Below, piece by piece: positions 16,287 to 25,657 of a stretch of 64,000 bases of DNA. A model generated the notes under the pieces. That model did no database searches, was not told the DNA's origin, and was given only the letters and a program-made list of their open reading frames with translations. Within the stretch, counting starts at the first letter, position 1. The number at the start of each line of letters is the position of its first letter. The translations under genes were made by a program, and so were the position numbers. The stretch is from Aliitabrizicola sp031408575 (GTDB lineage: Bacteria > Pseudomonadota > Alphaproteobacteria > Rhodobacterales > Rhodobacteraceae): positions 3,664 to 67,663 of the forward strand of contig JANNWS010000190.1 in NCBI GenBank assembly GCA_031408575.1, read 5' to 3'.

Positions 16287-17516
16287 CTATTCCCCCGGCA
16301 GCGCCAACCCGCGCGGCGGGCGCGGCGCACCAAGGCGCGGGTGCAGGCGGGCGGCGATGCCTGCAGCCACGCCCATGCCAGCGCCCGCCGCCACGAACAC
16401 CCCCGCCACCGGGGCGACCAGCAGGACCAGCCAGGCCACACCCGGTGTCAGGATACCCGAGACATCGCGGAAGCTGGAATAGACTGCCGCCATCTCGGTG
16501 CGCTCTGACGGCTTCACGGCCATCAGGAAGGGCAACCCGCCCGCGACATCCAGCAGCACAAGGCTGACCGACCCCACCAGCATCAGCCCCACGGTCGCCC
16601 ATGGCAGCGCCGAGGCCAGGCCCGCCAGCGTGAACAGCACCCCGCCATAGACGAACCCCGCCCAGACCGCGCGGCGTACCGACACGCGCAGGACGAACCG
16701 CAAAAGCAGCGGCGTGCAGAACAGCAGAGCATTGGTCAACGACAGGGCAATGCCGCCAACCTTGTCGCCCAGACCGGATTCGATGCAGAAGATCGGCAGA
16801 TACACCACATAAACCCACCAGCCGCAGGATCGGATACAAGCGAACAACCAGCCCGCGATCAGTCTTGGCTGACGGAAGAACCGCGCGAGATAGGCCAGCG
16901 GGTTCAGTGCCGGGCCTTTCGCCCGCGCGATCTGCTTGCCATTGCCCAGCCGCAGGATCCAGAACGTCGCCAGCAGCGCAGTCGCAAAGCCACCCGCCAC
17001 CAGGAACGGTGCCGGTGCCCAGATGGTCCGTAACCAGACCCCCAGCATCGGGCCGACAGCCCAGAAGATCGCTGCATAGAGCATTTGAAGCGACGCACTT
17101 TGCCCCAACTGCGCGCGGGTAATATAATCCAGCACGTAGGCGTTGAGGCAGACAAAGATCGTCACCGTCGCCAGCGAATTGACCAGAATCGCAAAGGCTA
17201 CGGCGGTGGGGCTGCCGGTCAGCGCCAGCACCATGCCCACCAGATATAGCAGCGTGCCAAGCGTATACATCCAGCGGCGCGGCACATGCCGGGTGGCCCA
17301 GGGCACCATCAGCCCCCACAAAAGCGATGCGATGCCGATCATGAAATAGATCCGCGAGACGATGGCAGCATCCTGCACCGCCTCGTAAAGCACTAGCGGC
17401 ATGACCGAGATCAGGATACCGCGCACTCCGGCCTCCAGCCCCGCCAGCAGGGCGAAGGCCTCGACCCGTGGAGTGGGGGAATGGCGCAGGAACAGGGGGA
17501 TGTATTTGGTAGCCAT
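16287..17516 (-). CDS. MFS transporter
   Basis: A 409-aa polytopic membrane protein with about 12 hydrophobic segments and the short charged loops of the major facilitator superfamily, for example ATRHVPRRWMYTLG after TM2 and VLRVSVRRAVWAG in the second half. Substrate cannot be assigned. Its stop lies 3 nt from the convergent mcd stop. No clear Shine-Dalgarno precedes ATG 17516. The C-terminus is rich in Pro and Arg. The 218 nt upstream, to recO, contain no gene I can support. Confidence 0.8.
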   Translation of the reverse strand: MATKYIPLFLRHSPTPRVEAFALLAGLEAGVRGILISVMPLVLYEAVQDAAIVSRIYFMIGIASLLWGLMVPWATRHVPRRWMYTLGTLLYLVGMVLALTGSPTAVAFAILVNSLATVTIFVCLNAYVLDYITRAQLGQSASLQMLYAAIFWAVGPMLGVWLRTIWAPAPFLVAGGFATALLATFWILRLGNGKQIARAKGPALNPLAYLARFFRQPRLIAGWLFACIRSCGWWVYVVYLPIFCIESGLGDKVGGIALSLTNALLFCTPLLLRFVLRVSVRRAVWAGFVYGGVLFTLAGLASALPWATVGLMLVGSVSLVLLDVAGGLPFLMAVKPSERTEMAAVYSSFRDVSGILTPGVAWLVLLVAPVAGVFVAAGAGMGVAAGIAARLHPRLGAPRPPRGLALPGE

Positions 17517-17734
17517 GACGCCCGGAGGTTTGAAGGGTCGCGCAAGTGTTCAGACGATTGTTGCCCGCAGTCATGCACGCTGCCTCATTGGCGCTGCGCC
17601 GCGATACCGCGTCTGCGCCACGCGCGACATTGCGCCGCAGGTTTCCGCCGCGCGCGCTTTTTCCGGCATGGTGTATCGGCGACATCGCGTGCGGGGCGGC
17701 CAAATCCAGCCCCGGCGCAAGGGAAACCGTCGCC

Positions 17735-18451
17735 TTATCCGTGTTTCGCCAGGACCTCAATCAGCCGCGCCCGCGCTTCGGGCAGTGGGCGTGTGCCGGG
17801 GGCGGTTGCCGTTTCGCGCGTCAGGAAATGCCCGGTCAGGCGCAATCCGGCGGCCAACCCTGCCGCATCAGTGACCCCGCCCAGCAGACAGGGCGGCAGC
17901 ACCAGCAATTGCGCCGCCAAGTCACCCGCACCTGCGCGGCTGACCGCGCGCCCGGTGCGGGGCGAGACATAGGCCAGATCGGCGGTCGTACCGGTCACGG
18001 CACAGACCGACAGGTCAAGCCCAAAGCCCAACTCCTCCAGCAGCAGCACCTCCCACCGCAGATAGCGCAGCGCCCAGTCGCCGCTTTCCAGCGAATCAAG
18101 CAGGGCCACGGTCGCAGGATAAAGCGCCGGATGGGCCTCGCGTTCCGGCAGGGTGTGCGACAGCAGCGCACAGATGGCGTTCAGCGCCGCCAGTGCCGCG
18201 CGGTCGCCCATCAACCCCGCACGCGAGCGGAGCGGCTCGACGGTAAAGGCCCCGATATGGGCGTCAAGCCGCGCCCGCCAGGTGACGTCCAGTTGCGCGC
18301 CGGGTTGCAGGATCGGCGTGACCTTGCGCGAGGCGCCGCCCCGGACAACGCCGACATGGCGGCCATGCCCGGCGGTGAACACCTCGATGATCGCCGCACT
18401 CTCGCCATGCCGCCGCACGGCCAGAAGCGCCCCCTGATCGCGCCATTCCAT
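17735..18451 (-). CDS. recO: DNA repair protein RecO
   Basis: A 238-aa RecO, a RecFOR-pathway mediator that loads RecA and anneals ssDNA. The N-terminal OB-fold shows WRDQGALLAVRRHGESAAIIEVFT and GRHVGVVRGGASRK; the C-terminal helical region has RYLRWEVLLLEELGFGLDLS, followed by CAVTG in place of a full zinc motif. A GTG at 18466 is in frame; ATG 18451 matches the family's MEWRD start. It is the last gene of the minus-strand lepB-rnc-era-DUF1491-recO series. Confidence 0.93.
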   Translation of the reverse strand: MEWRDQGALLAVRRHGESAAIIEVFTAGHGRHVGVVRGGASRKVTPILQPGAQLDVTWRARLDAHIGAFTVEPLRSRAGLMGDRAALAALNAICALLSHTLPEREAHPALYPATVALLDSLESGDWALRYLRWEVLLLEELGFGLDLSVCAVTGTTADLAYVSPRTGRAVSRAGAGDLAAQLLVLPPCLLGGVTDAAGLAAGLRLTGHFLTRETATAPGTRPLPEARARLIEVLAKHG

Positions 18452-18505
18452 AGCGTCAGTATTCACGCGCGGCGACTGGCCACAAGACCCCGGCCAAGCG
18501 CCTTT

Positions 18506-18838
18506 TCACGCCAATCCATCCTCGTCCAGCAGGGTCCGCCCGGCCCGATCCTCAATCTCGATCACCCACAGATCGGGATCGAACCCGCGCTGCCGGGCCA
18601 CGGACGCATCCACCGCCGCCTCATCCCCTTCGGCCAGCACGACCCAGACCCGGTCGCCGGTCATCAGATCGAACGACCGCTGAAACGCCTTCGCTCGCCC
18701 GTCCAGCGTCGCAAGCTTCACCAGAACCGCCCCTGCAGTGGCATCGCCGCGCGCGATCACATAGGTCGCAATATCCGCCACCCGAAGCCGCGCAAGATAG
18801 GCATGCACCCAGAACTCGGCTGTCAGACGGGGCGTCAC
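18506..18838 (-). CDS. DUF1491 family protein
   Basis: A 110-aa protein of the DUF1491 family, conserved between era and recO in Rhodobacterales. Typical blocks are LTAEFWVHAYLARLRVADI, GAVLVKLATLDG, QRSFDLMTGDRVWVVL and RQRGFDPDLWVIEIEDRAGR. The frame extends to ATG 18928, but GTG 18838, with GGCGGAG upstream, gives the family's length and N-terminus. No membrane segment or catalytic motif is visible. The function is unknown; the position suggests co-expression with ribosome and repair genes. Confidence 0.85.
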   Translation of the reverse strand: MTPRLTAEFWVHAYLARLRVADIATYVIARGDATAGAVLVKLATLDGRAKAFQRSFDLMTGDRVWVVLAEGDEAAVDASVARQRGFDPDLWVIEIEDRAGRTLLDEDGLA

Positions 18839-18952
18839 AATGCGCTCCGCCTCATCACGGTGACCGCCAAAAGCCCGATTTTCTGTCTGCAAATATCCCC
18901 GCCAGAGGCTCCAAAGCCTGCCATCCAACCCAAGCCTGCGGGCAATGCACCC

Positions 18953-19876
18953 CTAGTCGCCATCCTTGAAATCAAGCCCCATTTCGGTGAAGCGTTCCTT
19001 CTCTTCCAGCCAGCCGGGCCGCACCTTGACCTGCAGGAACAGATGCACCGGGCGTTCAAGAAAGGTCATCAACTCGGCCCGTGCGGCAGTGCCGATGGCC
19101 TTGATCGTTTCGCCCTTGTTGCCGAGGACGATACCCTTGTGTCCATCGCGGGCCACGAAAATCAGCTGGTCGATCTTGGTCGAGCCATCGGGTTTGTCTT
19201 CCCAGTTCTCGGTTTCAACCGTCAACTGGTAAGGCAATTCTTCGTGCAGGCGCAGGGTAAGCTTTTCGCGGGTGATTTCGGAAGCGATCATTCGCATCGG
19301 CAGATCGGCAATCTGGTCCTCGGGATAGAACCACGGGCCTTCGGGCAATTCCCCAGCCAGCCATTCCTTGAGATCGGTCACGCCATAGCCTTTTTCGGCC
19401 GAGATCATGAAGGTATTCACAAACGGAAATGCTTCATTCAGCTTTTCCGTCAAGGCCAGCAGCACTTCGGCGCGCACCCGGTCGATCTTGTTGATGGCCA
19501 ATGCCACGCGCTGACCCTGCGGGATGCGGTCGCGCATGGTGTCGATGATACGTGCGACCCCGGCGGTCATGCCACGATGCGCCTCGACCATCAGCACGAT
19601 GATATCGGCATCGGCGGCCCCGCCCCAGGCGGCGGCGACCATTGCGCGGTCCAGCCGGCGGCGCGGCTTGAACAGGCCGGGCGTGTCGACAAAGACGATC
19701 TGGCTTTGCCCTTGCATTGCAATACCGCGGATGCGGGTGCGCGTGGTTTGCACCTTGTGCGTGACAATCGACACCTTGGCCCCGACCATCCGGTTAAGAA
19801 GAGTGGATTTTCCGGCATTCGGCTCGCCGATCAGGGCGACAAAGCCCGCCCGTGTGCCTGTTGGTGAACCGGTCAT
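18953..19876 (-). CDS. era: GTPase Era
   Basis: A 307-aa Era GTPase needed for 16S rRNA maturation and 30S assembly. G1 is GEPNAGKSTLLN, the switch region has QTTRTRIRGI, G3 is DTPGLF, G4 is NKID and G5 is SAEKGYG. The C-terminal KH domain includes GHKGIVLGNKGETIKAIG and HLFLQVKVRPGW. Start ATG 19876 overlaps the rnc stop by 4 nt; rnc-era coupling is widely conserved. Confidence 0.97.
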   Translation of the reverse strand: MTGSPTGTRAGFVALIGEPNAGKSTLLNRMVGAKVSIVTHKVQTTRTRIRGIAMQGQSQIVFVDTPGLFKPRRRLDRAMVAAAWGGAADADIIVLMVEAHRGMTAGVARIIDTMRDRIPQGQRVALAINKIDRVRAEVLLALTEKLNEAFPFVNTFMISAEKGYGVTDLKEWLAGELPEGPWFYPEDQIADLPMRMIASEITREKLTLRLHEELPYQLTVETENWEDKPDGSTKIDQLIFVARDGHKGIVLGNKGETIKAIGTAARAELMTFLERPVHLFLQVKVRPGWLEEKERFTEMGLDFKDGD

Positions 19877-20559
19877 TCTTCCGCCTCCATCCGGGCGAGC
19901 AAGGCCTTTGCCGCCGCCTGTTCCGCTTGCCGCTTCGTTCCTGCTGCGGCCCGTTCCGCCTGGCCGTTTTCCAGCCGCACGGCAACGGTAAAGACCGGCT
20001 GATGATCAGGGCCTTCGCGGCTTTCTTCGTCATAGGCCGGGGGCGGCAGGCCGCGCGCCTGTGCCCATTCCTGCAACGCCGTTTTGGCATCGCGGCTGTC
20101 GGCATCGACGGCGCCGATCCGGTCGGCCCAGAGGCGCAACACAAGCCCCTGAGCCGCCTCGAACCCACCGTCCAGATATACGGCGGCAATCACCGCCTCC
20201 ATCGCGTCGCCCAAGAGCGCATCCTTGCGCCGCCCGCCCGACATCATTTCGGACCGGCCCAGCTTCAGAACCTCGCCCAGACCGATCTCTCGCGCGACAT
20301 CGGCGCAGGTTTCCTTGCGAACCAAGGCGTTAAAGCGGGGGGCAAGCTGCCCTTCGGACGCCGCGGGGTCGGCGGTCAGCAGCGCCTCGGCCATCACGAG
20401 GCCCAGAACGCGGTCGCCCAGAAACTCCAGCCGCTGGTTGTCGGGCCGCGTGGGGGCCGAGATCGAGGCATGGGTGACCGCGCGCAGCAGCAGATCGGGG
20501 ATGCGGAAATCATACCCGATACCGGCCGCAAAGGCCCGAAGATCGGCCCCCAGCTTCAC
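19873..20559 (-). CDS. rnc: ribonuclease III
   Basis: A 228-aa dsRNA endonuclease for rRNA processing. The catalytic signature is NQRLEFLGDRVLGLVMAEAL, with the second acidic site in DALLGDAMEAVIAAVYLDGG. The C-terminal dsRNA-binding domain runs from DAKTALQEWAQARGL to GTKRQAEQAAAKALL. ATG 20559 overlaps the lepB stop by 4 nt. Confidence 0.97.
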   Translation of the reverse strand: MKLGADLRAFAAGIGYDFRIPDLLLRAVTHASISAPTRPDNQRLEFLGDRVLGLVMAEALLTADPAASEGQLAPRFNALVRKETCADVAREIGLGEVLKLGRSEMMSGGRRKDALLGDAMEAVIAAVYLDGGFEAAQGLVLRLWADRIGAVDADSRDAKTALQEWAQARGLPPPAYDEESREGPDHQPVFTVAVRLENGQAERAAAGTKRQAEQAAAKALLARMEAEE

Positions 20560-21344
20560 TCCACCGCCTTGAAGAAGCGGTCCGAACGCCAGGTCCAGAA
20601 ATACAGCATCGAGCGGCCTGCGGACGAAAACATGATCCGGTCGGCGCGGCCGATCAGATATTCCGCCGGTACGAAGCCGACACCGCCGACGGCCTGACCA
20701 AAGCGGCTGTCCTGGCTGTTGTCGCGGTTGTCACCCATGAAGAAATAGTGACTTTCCGGCACAGTGAAGATATCGGTGTTGTCAGCGAAACCGTTGGTAT
20801 CAATGTTCAAGATACTGTGCTGGCGGCCGCCCGGCAGTGTTTCGGTAAAGCGGCTGGAAGTGCAGGCTCCGCCCTCGCCGACGGGGCCGGCTTCGCAGCG
20901 CGGGTACTGGCCCATCGGACCCTGGGGTTCGAAAACCTCCTCGAATACGCCGTTGGGAGTTTGCGGCACTTCGGTGCCGTTCAGGAACAGAACGCCGTTC
21001 TTGACCTGAACAGTATCGCCCGGCAGACCGACCAGGCGCTTGATGAAATCGGACCCATTGACCGGATGGCGAAACACGACGACATCGCCACGAACCGGAT
21101 CCCAGCCAAAAAGGCGGCCCGAAATCGGACAGATACCGAACGGGCAGGAAAACTGCGAATACCCGTAAGCCATCTTGTTCACGAACAAAAAGTCGCCAAC
21201 CAGCAAGGTATCCTTCATCGAGCCTGACGGGATCCAGAACGGCTGGAAGAACAGCGTACGAAAGACGCCGGCGATCAGAAGGGCATAGACGATGGTCTTG
21301 ACGGTTTCGACAATGCCACCGTCGGTCTTGGCCTTGGTCGCCAT
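20556..21344 (-). CDS. lepB: signal peptidase I
   Basis: A 262-aa type I leader peptidase of the inner membrane. One N-terminal TM helix (about 14-33) leads to FWIPSGSMKDTLLVGDF, with catalytic Ser42. The catalytic Lys is in DFIKRLVGLPGDTV (K102), and the C-terminal box FFMGDNRDNSQDSR is intact. An insert with FGICPISGRLFGW and a Cys-containing loop (RCEAGPVGEGGAC) falls between boxes. It cleaves Sec and Tat signal peptides. It lies between acpS and rnc. Confidence 0.96.
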   Translation of the reverse strand: MATKAKTDGGIVETVKTIVYALLIAGVFRTLFFQPFWIPSGSMKDTLLVGDFLFVNKMAYGYSQFSCPFGICPISGRLFGWDPVRGDVVVFRHPVNGSDFIKRLVGLPGDTVQVKNGVLFLNGTEVPQTPNGVFEEVFEPQGPMGQYPRCEAGPVGEGGACTSSRFTETLPGGRQHSILNIDTNGFADNTDIFTVPESHYFFMGDNRDNSQDSRFGQAVGGVGFVPAEYLIGRADRIMFSSAGRSMLYFWTWRSDRFFKAVE

Positions 21345-21398
21345 ATTTTCCTGCCTCTTTTCGAATTCGGAGCTACATGCGCGCCCGGTGCGCGGGAG

Positions 21399-21812
21399 TC
21401 AAGCAGCGGGCGGGGCGCAGGGGCGCGCTTCGATCACGACAAAGGCCTGCGCCCAGGGGTGATCATCGGTCAGGGTAACGTGGATCACCGCCACATGTCC
21501 GGGGGGGGTCATCGCAGCCAGGCGTTCGGCGGCCCAACCGGCGACATGCATCACCGGCTGACCCGAGCGCAGGTTGCTGACGCTCATGTCTTTCCACGAT
21601 ATTCCCATCCGCAGACCGGTGCCGAGCGCCTTGGAACAGGCCTCTTTCGCGGCCCATCTCTTGGCATAGGTTCCCGCCACATCCTTGCGGTTTTCGGCCT
21701 TGGCCTGTTCACGCTCGGTGAAAACGCGATTGCGGAACCGGTCGCCAAACCGCGCCAGCGTGGCCTCGATCCGCTCGATGTTGCACAGGTCGGTGCCGAT
21801 GCCGAGGATCAT
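21399..21812 (-). CDS. acpS: holo-[acyl-carrier-protein] synthase
   Basis: A 137-aa AcpS that moves 4'-phosphopantetheine from CoA to apo-ACP. Metal and CoA-binding motifs are GIGTDLCNIERIE (Asp8) and RWAAKEACSKALGTG (Glu). It is trimeric in the family and of normal length. It is followed by lepB after a 54-nt gap; upstream towards pdxJ lies a pair of palindromes (21837-21881). Confidence 0.96.
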   Translation of the reverse strand: MILGIGTDLCNIERIEATLARFGDRFRNRVFTEREQAKAENRKDVAGTYAKRWAAKEACSKALGTGLRMGISWKDMSVSNLRSGQPVMHVAGWAAERLAAMTPPGHVAVIHVTLTDDHPWAQAFVVIEARPCAPPAA

Positions 21813-21836
21813 GCCAGGCGCTTTCGGGAGGGGGAC

Positions 21837-21881
21837 AAAATCCTTTGAAGGATTTTGCCAAGACTTTTCGAAAAGTCTTGG
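21837..21881. repeat. paired palindromes between pdxJ and acpS
   Basis: Two adjacent inverted repeats one base apart. The first has 9-bp arms (AAAATCCTT at 21837-21845, AAGGATTTT at 21848-21856) around TG. The second, 21858-21881, is a perfect 24-bp palindrome with half-site CCAAGACTTTTC. Their AT-rich make-up contrasts with flanking genes. They may be a REP-like intergenic element, a transcript-end structure for pdxJ, or a protein site. Confidence 0.7.
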
Positions 21882-21972
21882 GTCACGCTGATACCGGGGA
21901 AGCCGTGACCGTTTGGCAAAGCATGTGCAAAGCAGATACTTTCCATTTGGCTCTCATATGCCGGCAAAATGC

Positions 21973-22725
21973 TCAGCCATTGCGCGCCGCGTCCATCAGA
22001 CGGCGCATTTCGGTGATGGCGGGGGCGAGGCCCATGAAGATCGCCTCGCCGATCAGGAAGTGGCCAATGTTCAACTCCATCACCTCGGGGAAGGCAGCAA
22101 CCGGCCCGACATTGCCGAAAGTCAGGCCGTGGCCGACATGCACCTCAAGCCCAAGGGAATGGGCATAAGCAGAGGCGTCGCGCAGCGCCTCAAGCTCGGC
22201 ATCCCGCGCGGCCAGGCGCCCTTCGGCGTCAAGATCGCAGTAGAGGCCGGCGTGAAGTTCCACCACAGCGGCACCGATACGGGCCGAAGCCTCGATCTGG
22301 CGCGGATCGTGGCCGATGAACAGCGACACGCGGCAGCCCGCGGCGCGCAAGGGGGCAATGAAATCGGCAAGCCGGTTGTCGTCGCCCGCCACGTCAAGCC
22401 CGCCTTCTGTGGTGCGTTCCTCGCGCTTTTCCGGCACGAGGCAGACGGCATGGGGGCGGTGGCGCAGGGCGATTGCCTGCATTTCCGGTGTCGCGGCACA
22501 TTCGAAGTTCAGTGGCACCGTCAGCCCGGCCACTAGCGCCTCGATATCGGCGTCGCGGATATGGCGGCGGTCTTCACGCAGGTGGGCGGTGATGCCGTCG
22601 GCGCCCGCCGCCTGTGCCAGCAAGGCCGCACGCAGGGGATCGGGATAAGCCGAGCCGCGCGCATTGCGCACGGTTGCCACATGGTCGATGTTCACGCCCA
22701 GCCTGATCCGCCCTTGTGGTGTCAT
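21973..22725 (-). CDS. pdxJ: pyridoxine 5'-phosphate synthase
   Basis: A 250-aa PdxJ that condenses 1-deoxyxylulose 5-phosphate with 3-amino-2-oxopropyl phosphate to pyridoxine 5'-phosphate. Family signatures are LGVNIDHVATVRNARG, GADGITAHLREDRRHI, VCLVPEKREERTTEGGLDV, and the late GHGLTFGNVGPVAAFPEVMELNIGH. TIM-barrel length is normal. PLP made here serves enzymes such as CobC and the C-S lyase in this window. It lies downstream of the DUF2062 gene. Confidence 0.96.
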   Translation of the reverse strand: MTPQGRIRLGVNIDHVATVRNARGSAYPDPLRAALLAQAAGADGITAHLREDRRHIRDADIEALVAGLTVPLNFECAATPEMQAIALRHRPHAVCLVPEKREERTTEGGLDVAGDDNRLADFIAPLRAAGCRVSLFIGHDPRQIEASARIGAAVVELHAGLYCDLDAEGRLAARDAELEALRDASAYAHSLGLEVHVGHGLTFGNVGPVAAFPEVMELNIGHFLIGEAIFMGLAPAITEMRRLMDAARNG

Positions 22726-22791
22726 GCCGCTCTCCTGCCGTCAGGTTTGTTTCTGTACCGCGCCGTGCCACGGGGTGCGATGTCAGTTAAT

Positions 22792-23487
22792 CTAAGGCGC
22801 GCGGGGCCCGCCGTCATCCCCGATCAGCCGCGATACCCGCGCCCTTTTGTCCGCCGCCAGCACGGCCGTTTTCAACACGCGCCGCTTTTCGACCCGATCT
22901 CGCAGCGTGGTCGCACGGATTTTCTGATACGTTCTTACGAGCGGGATCGCAGCCCAGTAAAACAGCGTGCTGACTACAAGGCCGGGCAGGATTCCTCCGA
23001 CCAGGTAAGGCCAGTAAATGTAGTGAAAAAAGGTGCCGAGCCTGCTCCAGTCGGTCGGATCGGCAGTAAAGATCGCGCGAATGTTCTGCCAGATTTCCAC
23101 TCCGGCATCGGAAAAGGCGGCAACGATCGACACGAAATCCAGCGGCGCATCTATGCCGGTCATCCAGTGGCCAAGTTCCACCGAACTGAGCGCGATGAAC
23201 GGCGTGGTCAGCGGATTGCCGATGAAGGTGGCCAGCAGGGCGGCAAGGATGTTGCCGCGCATCAGCCAAGCAAGGCCCGCCGCCGACAGGAAATGAAATC
23301 CGAACAGCGGGGTGAAGGAGACGAACACGCCGGCAAACACGCCGCGCGCGATACGGTGCGGCTCATCCGGCAGGCGACGCAGGCGGTAGGTAAGATACTG
23401 TGCTGCGCGCCGGAAACCGCCGCGCGGATAGACGAACTCCTGCATCCACTCCAGTATCGTCCGCCGGTTTCGCCGTTTGAAAACCAC
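22792..23487 (-). CDS. DUF2062 domain membrane protein
   Basis: A 231-aa protein with the DUF2062 pattern GVFAGVFVSFTPLFGFHFLSAAGLAWLMRGNILAALLATFIGNPLTTPFI, i.e. two to three hydrophobic segments with a conserved GNPLTTP turn, and a further TM near YWPYLVGGILPGLVVSTLFYW. The frame opens at 23556 inside rsh; GTG 23487, with AAGGGG upstream, is preferred. It starts 22 nt after the rsh stop. Function is unknown; a membrane role is inferred. Confidence 0.85.
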   Translation of the reverse strand: MVFKRRNRRTILEWMQEFVYPRGGFRRAAQYLTYRLRRLPDEPHRIARGVFAGVFVSFTPLFGFHFLSAAGLAWLMRGNILAALLATFIGNPLTTPFIALSSVELGHWMTGIDAPLDFVSIVAAFSDAGVEIWQNIRAIFTADPTDWSRLGTFFHYIYWPYLVGGILPGLVVSTLFYWAAIPLVRTYQKIRATTLRDRVEKRRVLKTAVLAADKRARVSRLIGDDGGPRAP

Positions 23488-23509
23488 GCCGCAGCCCCTT
23501 TTTGCCCGA

Positions 23510-25627
23510 TCAGGGCTTTTTGCCGAGATCCCGCAATCGCGCGATCTGCGCGACATCGGTTTCAGCCTCGAGTGCGGTCATGACCATGTGCAGATGTTCC
23601 ACATCGCGCAGATCGACATCGACGATCACCCGGTAGAAGTCGGGCTTGCGATCGGCAAAACGCAAGTCGGATATGTTGGCTTTCTGCTCTCCGATCAAGG
23701 TGCAGATGCGGCCCAGAACACCGGCATCGTTGGAAATGGTTATTTCGAGGCTGACAGTGTGGACCGGTGCATGGCGGCCCGCATGCCAGTGCAGATCGAT
23801 CCAGCGGGCCGGCTGCTCCTCGAATTCTTCCAGCGCAGGGCAGTCGATGGCGTGGATGATGACGCCGGTGCCGCGATAGGTGATACCGACGATGCGTTCG
23901 CCCGGAACCGGCTGGCAGCATCCGGCACGGTGGAAATTCTGATCGGCGGGCAGGCCGACGACGGGGCGCCGGGTATCGACCTCATCCGTGGTGGCCTGTA
24001 CCAGTTCGGGATAAAGGCTTGCCACCACGCGCCGCGCGGTCAGTTCTGCACTTCCCAGTCGTGCCAAAAGGTCTTGTTCATCGGCAAGGCCAAGGGTCTT
24101 GGCCGCCGTTCGCAGCGCCTTGTCGGTGGCTTTCTTGCCGATGTGGTCGAACGCGGCGCGAGCCAGTTCATAGCCCAGCTTGACGAACCGGCCCCGGTCT
24201 TCTTCGCGGAGGGATTTGCGGATCGCGGCCTTGGCGCGGCCGGTGGTGACAATGTCGATCCAGCTTGCCTGCGGCATCTGGCCCTCGGCGGTGATGATCT
24301 CCACCGACTGGCCGTTCTTCAGCCGTGTCCAGAGCGGCACGCGGATGCCGTCGACCTTGGCGGAAACGCAGGAGTTTCCGATGCGCGTGTGAATGGCATA
24401 GGCATAGTCCAGCGGCGTGGCCCCCCGTGGCAGCTGCACCACATCGCCCTTGGGCGTGAAGCAGAAGACCTGATCGGAATCCATCTCCAACTTGACGTTT
24501 TCGAGAAACTCGTCGTGGTCATCTTCGTCCAGCCGTTCGGTCATCGACGCGATCCATTTGGCGGGATCGACGGCGAAGGGGTTTTTGGCGCGCACACCGT
24601 CACGGTAGGACCAGTGGGCGGCAACCCCGGCCTCGGCCACCTCGTGCATCTGGCGGGTGCGGATCTGCACCTCGACCCGTTTGCCGTCGCGCCCCGAAAC
24701 GGTGGTGTGGATAGAGCGGTAGCCGTTCGATTTCGGCTGGCTGATGTAATCCTTGAACCGCCCAGGAACGGCGCGCCAGCGTTGGTGGATCACGCCAAGG
24801 ATGCGGTAGCAGTCCTGTTCGGTGGCACAGATGACGCGAAATCCGTAAATGTCGGACAGGCGGGAAAAGGCGAGGTCTTTCTCCTGCATCTTGCGCCAGA
24901 TGGAGTAGGGTTTTTTGGCGCGGCCGTAAACATCAGCCTCGATCTGGGCCTTTTCAAGCTCTGTCCGGATGTCGGCGGTGATTTTGTGAACCACATCGCC
25001 GGTCTCGCGTTGCAGCGTTATGAAGCGGCGGATGATGGAATTGCGCGCATCGGGGTTCAGCACGCGGAAGGCCAGGTCTTCCAGTTCCTCGCGCATCCAC
25101 TGCATGCCCATGCGACCGGCGAGGGGGGCAAAGATTTCCATCGTCTCGCGGGCTTTTTGCGCCTGCTTTTCCGCCTTCATGCTTTTGATCGTGCGCATGT
25201 TGTGCAGACGGTCGGCAAGCTTGACCAGAATGACCCGCAGATCCTTGGACATCGCCATGAACAGCTTGCGGAAGTTTTCCGCCTGCTTGGACTGGGTCGA
25301 GGAAAGTTGCAGGTTGGTCAATTTAGTCACGCCATCAACCAGCTCCGCGACTTCTTCGCCAAAGAGGCGCGTCACTTCGGAATAGGTAGATTTGGTGTCT
25401 TCGATCGTGTCGTGCAAAAGGGCCGTCACGATGGTCGCATCATCTAGCCGCTGTTCGGTCAGGATGGCGGCAACAGCCACAGGATGTGTGAAATATGGCT
25501 CCCCCGACTGGCGGGTTTGTCCGTCATGCATAAGGTGCCCATAGTCATAGGCGCGGCGGATCAGATCCTCGTTCGTGCGCGGGTTATAGTTGCGGACGAG
25601 GGCGATCAGGTCTTCGACGTCGATCAT
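23510..25627 (-). CDS. rsh: bifunctional (p)ppGpp synthetase/hydrolase RelA/SpoT
   Basis: A 705-aa RSH protein making and degrading the alarmone (p)ppGpp. The N-terminal HD hydrolase has YFTHPVAVAAIL and TALLHDTIEDT (about residues 44-78). The synthetase domain shows KKPYSIWRKMQEK and DIYGFRVI. The TGS domain begins VFCFTPKGDVVQLPRGATPLDYAYAIHT, and the C-terminal ACT domain has ITISNDAGVLGRICTLIGEQ. HD residues look intact, so both activities are expected, as for the single alphaproteobacterial RSH. It lies 30 nt downstream of rpoZ, which is a classic linkage. Confidence 0.97.
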   Translation of the reverse strand: MIDVEDLIALVRNYNPRTNEDLIRRAYDYGHLMHDGQTRQSGEPYFTHPVAVAAILTEQRLDDATIVTALLHDTIEDTKSTYSEVTRLFGEEVAELVDGVTKLTNLQLSSTQSKQAENFRKLFMAMSKDLRVILVKLADRLHNMRTIKSMKAEKQAQKARETMEIFAPLAGRMGMQWMREELEDLAFRVLNPDARNSIIRRFITLQRETGDVVHKITADIRTELEKAQIEADVYGRAKKPYSIWRKMQEKDLAFSRLSDIYGFRVICATEQDCYRILGVIHQRWRAVPGRFKDYISQPKSNGYRSIHTTVSGRDGKRVEVQIRTRQMHEVAEAGVAAHWSYRDGVRAKNPFAVDPAKWIASMTERLDEDDHDEFLENVKLEMDSDQVFCFTPKGDVVQLPRGATPLDYAYAIHTRIGNSCVSAKVDGIRVPLWTRLKNGQSVEIITAEGQMPQASWIDIVTTGRAKAAIRKSLREEDRGRFVKLGYELARAAFDHIGKKATDKALRTAAKTLGLADEQDLLARLGSAELTARRVVASLYPELVQATTDEVDTRRPVVGLPADQNFHRAGCCQPVPGERIVGITYRGTGVIIHAIDCPALEEFEEQPARWIDLHWHAGRHAPVHTVSLEITISNDAGVLGRICTLIGEQKANISDLRFADRKPDFYRVIVDVDLRDVEHLHMVMTALEAETDVAQIARLRDLGKKP

Positions 25628-25657
25628 CCTCGCCGCATCCTACCGGGTGTTCCGGAC

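Noticed and set aside
17546..19867. 773-codon open frame antisense to recO, DUF1491 and era
   Set aside because: It lies opposite three well-supported genes, has no ribosome site, and its translation shows no domain.
23477..25447. 656-codon open frame antisense to rsh
   Set aside because: RSH is full length with all domains on the minus strand; the plus frame is a codon-composition shadow.
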